IMG/VR virus record: IMGVR_UViG_3300013132_000047
Coordinates: 1 to 64,000 of that record
Origin: a virus
Strand: one strand, 5' to 3'
Length of the DNA stretch: 64,000 bases
Positions 14,720 through 20,602 of this stretch are shown here, piece by piece (position 1 is the first letter of the stretch; the number at the start of each line of letters is the position of its first letter). The notes below the pieces were generated by a model. That model saw only the letters and a list, made by a program, of their open reading frames with translations, made no database searches and had not been told where the DNA came from. A program made the position numbers and the translations under genes.

Positions 14720-15178
14720 CTAAAGTATTGTCCATTTGATGAGAGGCATTTTAATTGGAATGTCATTATTATAAAAAACGATATAGCGAACGTATGTTTC
14801 GGCTAGGATTGTTTTACAGTAAATACACGGTGAAGTGTTAGGCATGTAGGTTAAGCTGCGCGCACGAGATCCGGCAACATAAACAGTGCCCCCTTTTACT
14901 GGAGGAAGTTTATAGAATAAATCTAATTCCGCGTGAACACCACATATATCTGGGTAAGCATCATTTATGGTGGTAGCTCTTCTATCGAGTTTGTTGTAAC
15001 CTAAGGCAGACCGTGATCCTTTTACCCATTTGGCGACCATGTTATAACTTCCACCCGAAACATGTTCCAAAGACTGTTCTCTTAGTTTATCTAAGGTTAA
15101 AATTTCTGCCTTAGAAACTTTAAGGCCAATATTATCTTTGGCAGATGTTTCGTCATATTTCAAGACGTTAAAACTCAT
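14720..15178 (-). CDS. cytidine/dCMP deaminase-like protein, 152 aa
   Basis: Zinc deaminase motif: H82-A83-E84 (GVHAELDLFY) and P117-C118-x2-C121 (SPCIYCKTILA). Members deaminate free cytidine, dCMP or other substrates; the substrate cannot be told from sequence. N-terminal 40 residues are an extra segment, with an SGGSYNMVAKWVKGSRSALG stretch typical of deaminase entry strands. ATG 15178; its stop touches the next ATG. Confidence 0.85.
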   Translation of the reverse strand: MSFNVLKYDETSAKDNIGLKVSKAEILTLDKLREQSLEHVSGGSYNMVAKWVKGSRSALGYNKLDRRATTINDAYPDICGVHAELDLFYKLPPVKGGTVYVAGSRARSLTYMPNTSPCIYCKTILAETYVRYIVFYNNDIPIKMPLIKWTIL

Positions 15179-15346
15179 TTAAACCACTTCAAAAGCTTTC
15201 ATAAGGAAATCTAGTGTCTGTACGTTTGTAAAACCGTTTTCTACAATGTCTTCTATTATAGAATAAGGAAGTTTGACGTATGTAGAGTTTATAATTGTGG
15301 CTTTGCACCAACATTCATGTTTGTCGCACAGAATTGGATCATCCAT
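15179..15346 (-). CDS. hypothetical protein, 55 aa
   Basis: Begins MDDPILCDKHECWCKATI, a Cys/His cluster (CDKHECWC) that could bind metal. The ATG at 15346 has AAGGAG 7 nt upstream; the upstream open frame is the tRNA-Leu gene and is not coding. Confidence 0.65.
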   Translation of the reverse strand: MDDPILCDKHECWCKATIINSTYVKLPYSIIEDIVENGFTNVQTLDFLMKAFEVV

Positions 15347-15359
15347 TTTTGCTCCTTTG

Positions 15360-15441
15360 TGCGGGTAGTGGGACTCGAACCCACAAGCCCTAGGGCGAAG
15401 GATTTTAAGTCCTCTGCGTTTGCCGATTTCGCCATACCCGC
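15360..15441 (-). tRNA. tRNA-Leu (anticodon TAA)
   Basis: Class II tRNA with long variable arm. Acceptor GCGGGTA/TACCCGC, anticodon loop CTTAAAA (anticodon TAA, reads TTA), T-loop TTCGAGT. 82 nt. A TTA-reading tRNA is useful to an AT-rich phage in an actinobacterial host. Confidence 0.93.
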
Positions 15442-15446
15442 TTGAT

Positions 15447-16157
15447 TTACGACGCTGCAAAAGATTGATCGTACTTTGGCATGCTATTCAATTCATCTAA
15501 AAGATTGTTTTGAACTACACTATGCTTGTAGCATTGATCGCCTAATCCTTCTGTATGCATCAGGCATTCTGATTCTAGCCCAGAGATTATAAACATTTTC
15601 CTTGACTCAAACCATGTATCGCCAAGCACAACACTTTCTTGTTTCATGCATTCTATTGTTTCACGATAAACATCTGTTTCAGAATGAAGCCAGTAAAAGC
15701 AGGAATCTCTGAACACGTGATACGAAAAATTCTTGTTCTCATCGTAATCAAATGGAATATTTAAACTGACAATGTGTGAAAATATAATCTTTATGTCATC
15801 TGAAGGTAAACCTAGTTTATCTAAGATATCTAAAGATTCATAAGCAGATTTCTCAAAACCTGTGCATGAATATGCATCAAAATGAGTAAAAGCTAACAAT
15901 GTAGAAAGGATAAGTAGGTCTTTATTTTTAATGGAAAATTTGCTTTGAGATAGTTGCATTAGGCAATCTAAAGCGTTTTGTATTAAATTCCAGTTAGAAA
16001 AAGTTCTGCGTGGATTTGAATAATATTCATTTAAAAGATTAAAATACTTATCTGTTATATCCATATTGCTAGGATAACACGCGTACCTAACCATTTCTTC
16101 CCAAACGCTATACATTTCATCTATATCGTGGGAAGATTTTAAACTTTTGTATTCCAT
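15447..16157 (-). CDS. hypothetical helical protein, 236 aa
   Basis: All-helical protein. The order of segments (FNLLNEYYSNPRRTFSNWNL, then LSTLLAFTHFDAY, then a YWLHSETDVYRETIECM region) faintly recalls predicted HD-superfamily hydrolases (COG4339-like), but the His-Asp motif is displaced (THFDAY), so it would be degenerate. Ends 5 nt before tRNA-Leu. Weak family hint only. Confidence 0.65.
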   Translation of the reverse strand: MEYKSLKSSHDIDEMYSVWEEMVRYACYPSNMDITDKYFNLLNEYYSNPRRTFSNWNLIQNALDCLMQLSQSKFSIKNKDLLILSTLLAFTHFDAYSCTGFEKSAYESLDILDKLGLPSDDIKIIFSHIVSLNIPFDYDENKNFSYHVFRDSCFYWLHSETDVYRETIECMKQESVVLGDTWFESRKMFIISGLESECLMHTEGLGDQCYKHSVVQNNLLDELNSMPKYDQSFAAS

Positions 16158-16172
16158 GTTTTATCCTAGCGG

Positions 16173-16751
16173 TTAAATCTTGAAACCAAGAGCTGTTTCA
16201 TCAATTTTGTCTATATGATACTCGCCAAAAAATTGAACATTGAAGTTATTTTCGGCTAAATACATCAAAACGTTAGAAGGGAGATCAGGACCCCTGGTCA
16301 ATTTCATGCCCATAGCTACAATCTCATTCAATTCTTCTGAATAACATGGTTTCTCAGAGATGAGGATTTCTTCATCAAAGATAACTTCGTTATCTACCAC
16401 GTTGAACGGGAAAGGTTCTGCAACAAAACCTGCTTCGTTTGCGCTAACAGTTACGAGGGAATCTTTTACGGTTCCGTCAGCATACTCAACAGCATAACCA
16501 AAAACTATAAGAACATGAGAAGGCACAATTGTACTCGGCACCAGCATGATTGAAGCAAGCTGCTTGTAAAACTCTTGCTCACTTTCAAAGTTTGGTGCTT
16601 CTATACGAACAACTTTGTCATCCGCCCAATAGACAAAGCAAGAAAGTACTATTTGCCGCCCGTTTAGAATATAATCTTTATAATATTCTAAAGCTTTTAG
16701 CTTTTCTTCCTTATTGTTAGAAGGAATTTCTTCCTCAGGTTGTATAAACAT
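16173..16751 (-). CDS. hypothetical protein, 192 aa
   Basis: ATG 16751 (MFIQPEEEIPSNNKEEKL) with GGAGGG 5-6 nt upstream. Mixed alpha/beta; one hydrophobic strand group (VLIVFGYAVEYADGTVKD). Unrecognised. A small hairpin (16770-16793) precedes its ribosome binding site. Confidence 0.7.
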   Translation of the reverse strand: MFIQPEEEIPSNNKEEKLKALEYYKDYILNGRQIVLSCFVYWADDKVVRIEAPNFESEQEFYKQLASIMLVPSTIVPSHVLIVFGYAVEYADGTVKDSLVTVSANEAGFVAEPFPFNVVDNEVIFDEEILISEKPCYSEELNEIVAMGMKLTRGPDLPSNVLMYLAENNFNVQFFGEYHIDKIDETALGFKI

Positions 16752-16769
16752 AAGCCCTCCATAAAGGAT

Positions 16770-16793
16770 AAGGGGAACCATATGATTCCCCTT
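16770..16793 (-). other. 8-bp hairpin in mRNA leader
   Basis: AAGGGGAA/TTCCCCTT inverted repeat with an 8-nt loop, about 15 nt upstream of the ribosome binding site of 16173-16751 and downstream of the Rpf-like gene. Could attenuate or stabilise the transcript; no U-tract. Confidence 0.5.
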
Positions 16794-16855
16794 AGTCCAT
16801 CTTTTGTTTTTATCAATTACAATTAAAACTTTTTAACTTTGATGTGCGGTTTTCA

Positions 16856-17419
16856 TTATAGCCATCCAAATTTTCGGGAACAACCAGGCCAAGCATTCCA
16901 CCCGGAACGGGAAAGGACTTTTTCGGCCACTACAATTTGTTGCTCTCTGGATGCTTCCCAGGGGTGAGGCGCAAATTCGCCACCACCAAATGATAACCAT
17001 GTTGAATAACTTGATTGATGCATAAACTGCAAACCTCCACCGAAACCATTTCCGGTATTAGCAGACCAATTACCGCCAGCTTCACACTGAGCTAATTGAT
17101 CCCAACGAGATCCATTTCCGGGATCATAGTTAGGTGCAGTCGCAAGTCTTTGAACGCGGGCTTTCTCTGCAGCCTCTTGTTTCTGACGTTCAGTTTCTTC
17201 AACATATTTAACGATCTTCTCTATTTCAGCGGCAACAGTTGCGTTCACATCGTAACTTACTGAGTCGCTGATGGTCATATGGTAGCTAATGCTTTCTGCA
17301 GAAGCTGAGGGATTTCCGGTACTCTGAGAGTTACCAAATATCATTAATAGGGAAGATACTATAAATATAACTACAAATACAACAATTAAAATGTTTTTAT
17401 TATACGTTAATATAGACAA
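16856..17419 (-). CDS. Rpf-like / transglycosylase-like secreted cell-wall protein, 187 aa
   Basis: Membrane anchor or signal at residues about 9-29 (ILIVVFVVIFIVSSLLMIF), a helical linker (60-95), then a transglycosylase-like (resuscitation-promoting factor) domain from about 103: WDQLAQCEAGGNWSANTGNG with the catalytic Glu, GGGLQF, and a terminal WPGCSRKFGW with the partner Cys. Such domains cleave peptidoglycan and are typical of Actinobacteria. Start is TTG with AAGGAG upstream. It could aid cell-wall opening at lysis or alter the host wall during infection. Confidence 0.85.
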   Translation of the reverse strand: MSILTYNKNILIVVFVVIFIVSSLLMIFGNSQSTGNPSASAESISYHMTISDSVSYDVNATVAAEIEKIVKYVEETERQKQEAAEKARVQRLATAPNYDPGNGSRWDQLAQCEAGGNWSANTGNGFGGGLQFMHQSSYSTWLSFGGGEFAPHPWEASREQQIVVAEKVLSRSGWNAWPGCSRKFGWL

Positions 17420-17486
17420 AATAATTCTCCTTGTTAGGGGGACGGAACTATTAGCCTCCTTTCTTCAGGGTTATAAGAGATTTTCG

Positions 17487-17843
17487 CTAATTTATAGCGT
17501 TTGACATTGGCTTGGTGAAGAGTTCAAACAATTCATCGTTAAATAATTTATCTAAAAGCAACGCTTCATTAGAGGAAATGAGTCCTTCTGCTTTATGAAC
17601 AGCTATTTTATGGTTAATGCTTGAATTTTCATCATCGCAAATGTAAACTTTTTTTAGAACATCTTGCAGTGCAAGACTAGTTTCTAGCAAACCTTTACAC
17701 ACGTTTACTAAATCTATGATAGTTAAATGAATTTCTTGGGGAACCAAATCTGCTAATTGTACAAGCCAGATTTTATCTATTGCTTCCAGCCAAGTCATCT
17801 GTTCAAGAAGATTTTGTAACTCTTCTTTTGTCGTGTTATTCAT
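17487..17843 (-). CDS. hypothetical helical protein, 118 aa
   Basis: Leu- and Glu-rich all-helical protein beginning MNNTTKEELQNLLEQM. No motif. Standalone spacing (67 nt to the Rpf-like gene). Confidence 0.65.
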   Translation of the reverse strand: MNNTTKEELQNLLEQMTWLEAIDKIWLVQLADLVPQEIHLTIIDLVNVCKGLLETSLALQDVLKKVYICDDENSSINHKIAVHKAEGLISSNEALLLDKLFNDELFELFTKPMSNAIN

Positions 17844-17880
17844 TTAACCAATATAGCGCATTAGCGACCGACATATCAAA

Positions 17881-18225
17881 TTAGTCGTCTGAGCCATCAT
17901 CGTTGCTGGGCGAATTTACTATTCCGTCAGGAATTGCAGCTAAACGACAATAGCCATTAGGTTCAATTGAGCGAGCAACAATTTTGCAAACATTTTCACT
18001 TTCGTAAAAGTAACAATTGCTGCACTTAACGCCAATTTCTAAATTGTCATTGTCTTCGGATTCTACGTAACCCACCCAAATACCTTTGCCGTCTCTATCG
18101 GCAAGTTTACCGTATTTGGCAACAATTGCTAACATTGAATTGGCATACATTAGTTCTGGTTCTGGAAGACTGGCTTCGTAAAGTTTCATGAACTCGGCAA
18201 GCCAAATACTATGATTGGGATTCAT
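17881..18225 (-). CDS. hypothetical protein with Cys motif, 114 aa
   Basis: The C-terminal half holds CSNCYFYESENVCKIVA and GYCRLAA, a four-Cys pattern like small phage iron-sulfur or zinc proteins (CxxC-x(n)-C-x(n)-C). N-terminus helical, C-terminus acidic (SNDDGSDD). Unrecognised beyond that. Confidence 0.65.
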   Translation of the reverse strand: MNPNHSIWLAEFMKLYEASLPEPELMYANSMLAIVAKYGKLADRDGKGIWVGYVESEDNDNLEIGVKCSNCYFYESENVCKIVARSIEPNGYCRLAAIPDGIVNSPSNDDGSDD

Positions 18226-18233
18226 AATTGCTC

Positions 18234-18419
18234 CTACGCTGGGTAACTTATATCCATGTCAATACATTGGTAGTAACCTAAAAAGCTTGTAGAATTCTCA
18301 TTTGATGGTTTAAAATCATCAAAAATATATAACTTTTTAATACCTTTTTTTACTAAATCTGGATATTTGGCACAAAAGCTACAATGATACAAAACATTTT
18401 CTATCTTCCGCACCAACAT
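18234..18419 (-). CDS. hypothetical protein, 61 aa
   Basis: ATG 18419 after GGAG. Contains HCSFCAKYPDLVKKGIKKLY, one CxxC. Short alpha/beta protein, unrecognised. Confidence 0.55.
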   Translation of the reverse strand: MLVRKIENVLYHCSFCAKYPDLVKKGIKKLYIFDDFKPSNENSTSFLGYYQCIDMDISYPA

Positions 18420-18490
18420 CTTCTCCAAGGTTTACACTCGCGGTGAAAATAGTCAAAAAATGATAAATACCACCAATAAGTTTTGCTCAT
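18401..18490 (-). CDS. possible micropeptide, 29 aa
   Basis: Reads MSKTYWWYLSFFDYF, then a basic Cys-rich end (CKPWRRCWCGR). Its ATG is 2 nt past the tRNA-Arg 3' end, and GAGG of the tRNA acceptor strand is at ribosome-binding-site distance. Plausible but short. Confidence 0.35.
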   Translation of the reverse strand: MSKTYWWYLSFFDYFHRECKPWRRCWCGR

Positions 18491-18492
18491 AG

Positions 18493-18564
18493 CGCCCTCG
18501 CCAAGATTTGAACTTGGGCACATGGTTTAGGAAACCAATGCTCTATCCCCTGAGCTACGAGGGC
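18493..18564 (-). tRNA. tRNA-Arg (anticodon CCT)
   Basis: Acceptor GCCCTCG/CGAGGGC, anticodon loop TTCCTAA (anticodon CCT, reads AGG), T-loop TTCAAAT, 72 nt, CCA not encoded. One T-T mismatch closes the anticodon stem. Confidence 0.9.
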
Positions 18565-18731
18565 TCTGAAAACTCTTTGAATCTAGTCCATGCAGCACGG
18601 CATGCTGCGTTAAGAGTTCTAAGATCTTCTTGCACTAATTCGTGACTACCTGTTACTTCGCGTTCCACCATTTCTAGTGGAAGAAAAACTGCTATATTTT
18701 GAATTTTAGTCTCGTACCGGTCTGTTTCCAC
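18555..18731 (-). CDS. hypothetical protein, 58 aa
   Basis: Begins with GTG (VETDRYETKIQNIAVFLPLE) with AAGG upstream and ends inside the first 10 nt of tRNA-Arg. Helical with an Ala/Arg-rich end (NAACRAAWTRFKEF). The protein-like composition supports it; the overlap with the tRNA means that message and tRNA compete in processing. Confidence 0.5.
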   Translation of the reverse strand: METDRYETKIQNIAVFLPLEMVEREVTGSHELVQEDLRTLNAACRAAWTRFKEFSEPS

Positions 18732-18858
18732 AGATCTTACACCTTCCCCAAGAATTGATAGACAAAATCAACCATTCTCTACAGCAATAAACCTTCAGCA
18801 GTAGTTCTTCTGGTATTGATTCATCTGGATGAACATGTTTTGAAATTATCCTACCCAT
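18706..18858 (-). CDS. hypothetical zinc-motif protein, 50 aa
   Basis: Contains VYCCREWLIL and GRCKICGNR (CC ... CxxC), a minimal zinc knuckle. Start ATG 18858 overlaps the preceding stop by 8 nt. Unrecognised. Confidence 0.55.
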   Translation of the reverse strand: MGRIISKHVHPDESIPEELLLKVYCCREWLILSINSWGRCKICGNRPVRD

Positions 18859-19204
18859 TGATTACTCGACTAGACCCATCTGCATAAATAATTTCGTTTG
18901 TATTGTCGTTAAAAGTCCAAGAGTAATTACAACAAAAATCTTCATTGGGCTTTAAAGGATGTAGGCCTTTATTTTTGTGGTTGCGAAGTTTAGGAATTTG
19001 CGACCAAAAATCAACAGAACATTCATGACATAGACGGAGCTTTATTGCTGGCTCATTGTAATCGTCGATAAAACCTTCGTAATAACCATCAACAATAACA
19101 ATAAGGCCATTTTCTGCCAGCCAATCGTCACTATTTTCGTAGTGTGCGTTAAATCCTTCAGAAACAAGGATTTCTTTTTCGCATTTATCGCATTGAGCTT
19201 TCAT
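18851..19204 (-). CDS. zinc-finger protein, 117 aa
   Basis: ATG 19204 (MKAQCDKCEKEILVSEG) with GGAG about 10 nt upstream. CDKC near the N-terminus and CHEC at about 68-71 form a zinc-ribbon-like pair of knuckles; a later FCCNY adds two cysteines. Acidic between. Function unknown. Confidence 0.68.
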   Translation of the reverse strand: MKAQCDKCEKEILVSEGFNAHYENSDDWLAENGLIVIVDGYYEGFIDDYNEPAIKLRLCHECSVDFWSQIPKLRNHKNKGLHPLKPNEDFCCNYSWTFNDNTNEIIYADGSSRVING

Positions 19205-19250
19205 GATTGATTGCTCCAATCGAAACGGTGTCTTTCATTGACCTATTACT

Positions 19251-19556
19251 TTAATCTTCAATAACATCTAGATAGTCAAGCGCGCTACGAAAAACTTCTC
19301 GATCTACAGCAAACTGACTGATAGTTCTATAATTCCTGTCGTTACCGGTCTCAGTGTACTTTGCTATAGTTATGAAGAGAATATCTTTTATGATTTCTAA
19401 ACCTATTACTTCATCGCTGTTGGTATCTACGTCTTGAATCCAGACTGTAGAATACTTGTTGTTATTTGGGCTTATAATTTGCTGCATAAGTTTGTTTATT
19501 TGACTATCAGCAATTCTTCTTGCTGATTCTATATCGTTCAAAGAAATTGAAGACAT
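19251..19556 (-). CDS. hypothetical protein, 101 aa
   Basis: Alpha/beta protein beginning MSSISLNDIESARRIADSQI; no known motif. Gap of 46 nt to the next gene. Confidence 0.65.
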   Translation of the reverse strand: MSSISLNDIESARRIADSQINKLMQQIISPNNNKYSTVWIQDVDTNSDEVIGLEIIKDILFITIAKYTETGNDRNYRTISQFAVDREVFRSALDYLDVIED

Positions 19557-19565
19557 TGTTACCCC

Positions 19566-19934
19566 TTACTTTTTTCCTTTTTGGAAATTTCCAATAAGAT
19601 GTCTTGTAATTTTTGACATAACGGCCGCTAATTCTTGTGATTCAACAATTTCGTCGTCATATTGACGATCGGGGTAATTGTTAAAATAATCTTCTTTAGC
19701 AAACCAGTATAGAAATTCACACGCTTTTTGCGCTTTAATCAAATCAGTAACGGTTACTGATTTAGATTTAAGACTTTCGATTTCGTTTGCTGCATCTTCA
19801 AAAATTCTACCAGATAGCATAGTGACAACTAAAGCGGCACTATCTGCTGCTTCTGCAAAAAAACGTAGTTCTTCAACAATATCTAGTTCTTTATCATTTA
19901 AATCTATTTTAGTGTTTTTTATTTCATTTTGCAT
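19566..19934 (-). CDS. hypothetical helical protein, 122 aa
   Basis: Helical, Glu/Ala-rich (LRFFAEAADSAALVVTMLSG). Abuts its upstream neighbour. No motif recognised. Confidence 0.65.
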   Translation of the reverse strand: MQNEIKNTKIDLNDKELDIVEELRFFAEAADSAALVVTMLSGRIFEDAANEIESLKSKSVTVTDLIKAQKACEFLYWFAKEDYFNNYPDRQYDDEIVESQELAAVMSKITRHLIGNFQKGKK

Positions 19935-19935
19935 A

Positions 19936-20151
19936 TTAAAACGAATCTATTTTCATTAAAATTATTTTATTTGAGCCGTTAGGATTTTTAAGTTCACCCA
20001 GTTGATTCGGGCAGTTCCATCCGCTAAATCTTGTATAAGAATCATGCTTGTCTGCGTCAAAAGCTTCATTGCAACACACAAGCCATGGACGATTATCGTC
20101 TGTCCACCCATCTTGACGGTGTATTGTATAAAATTGTTCTAAAGTCTTCAT
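19936..20151 (-). CDS. hypothetical protein, 71 aa
   Basis: ATG 20151 (MKTLEQFYTIHRQDGWTDDN) with AAGGGAG 6-7 nt upstream; the longer frame runs into the tRNA-like element. Contains VCCNEAFDADKHDSYTRFSG. Unrecognised. Confidence 0.65.
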   Translation of the reverse strand: MKTLEQFYTIHRQDGWTDDNRPWLVCCNEAFDADKHDSYTRFSGWNCPNQLGELKNPNGSNKIILMKIDSF

Positions 20152-20166
20152 CGTTTGCTCCCTTGT

Positions 20167-20241
20167 CCGGGCGGCTGGGATTGAACCAGCGTGTACCAAC
20201 TACCCTTTCGACTGTATATAAGACAGAGGGGATACGCCCGG
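20167..20241 (-). ncRNA. non-canonical tRNA-like element with displaced arms
   Basis: Leftward strand: perfect 7-bp acceptor CCGGGCG/CGCCCGG, perfect T-arm GCTGG-TTCAATC-CCAGC, discriminator A; with the discriminator its length is 76 nt as in a normal tRNA. Between acceptor and T-arm, however, an anticodon-like hairpin (CTGT-CTTATAT-ACAG, possible anticodon TAT) comes first and a D-loop-like TAGTTGGTA comes second, next to the T-arm. No standard D-arm can be formed. Either a degenerate tRNA or a tRNA mimic in the leader of 19936-20151. Confidence 0.55.
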
Positions 20242-20247
20242 CTATTT

Positions 20248-20472
20248 TTAGATAAATTCACGCGTAAAATATATTACGAATTTATCATAACCAGGTATTA
20301 CCCCAAGTCTACTGCCATTGAGCCATTTTACAAAAATGGTTCCAGTATCGTCGATATAGTCTATAGTACCAGTATCTCCGGTTTTAAGGTTTGTGTATGG
20401 ATCGTCTGTTTTAACTAAAACAATTTTTTGACCAATTAAAACATCTTTAATATCTCGACTTTTTATTTGCAT
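20248..20472 (-). CDS. DUF4314-like protein, 74 aa
   Basis: Contains NLKTGDTGTIDYIDDTGTIF and a following WLNGSRLGVIPG, the signature of DUF4314, a small SH3-like beta-barrel family common in phages and actinobacterial plasmids. ATG with AAAAGGAG upstream. Two copies of a recurring hairpin (20491-20515, 20569-20593) lie in its leader. No function established for the family. Confidence 0.78.
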   Translation of the reverse strand: MQIKSRDIKDVLIGQKIVLVKTDDPYTNLKTGDTGTIDYIDDTGTIFVKWLNGSRLGVIPGYDKFVIYFTREFI

Positions 20473-20490
20473 TATGCTCCTTTTGATGGG

Positions 20491-20515
20491 TGGGCAGTTT
20501 TGAAAGACATACCCA
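20491..20515 (-). promoter_or_regulatory. recurring leader hairpin, copy 1
   Basis: Stem TGGGCA/TACCCA (one C-A mismatch) with a 13-nt loop. The leftward RNA reads ACCTGGGTATGTC..AAAACTGCCCA. Same loop and flanking sequence as copies at 20569, 29603 and 37955. Confidence 0.5.
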
Positions 20516-20568
20516 GGTCTTACGTGTTCAGCCTGGAGTTTCTATGTCCTGGCATTTATTTAGTTGTG

Positions 20569-20593
20569 TGGAGTAGTTTTATGACATACCCCA
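20569..20593 (-). promoter_or_regulatory. recurring leader hairpin, copy 2
   Basis: Stem TGGAGTA/TACCCCA (one A-C mismatch) with an 11-nt loop GTTTTATGACA on the plus strand; flank AGGTCA conserved. In the 130-nt gap between 20603-23209 and the DUF4314-like gene. Confidence 0.5.
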
Positions 20594-20602
20594 GGTCAAT
20601 TT

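Noticed and set aside
15447-16157. HD-superfamily hydrolase call
   Set aside because: Segment order is suggestive, but the His-Asp motif is not in register, so only a hypothetical protein is reported.
20491-20593. Recurring hairpin as a preQ1 or other known riboswitch
   Set aside because: AAAACT after a short stem recalls preQ1-I, but the remaining consensus is absent, so no known class is claimed.
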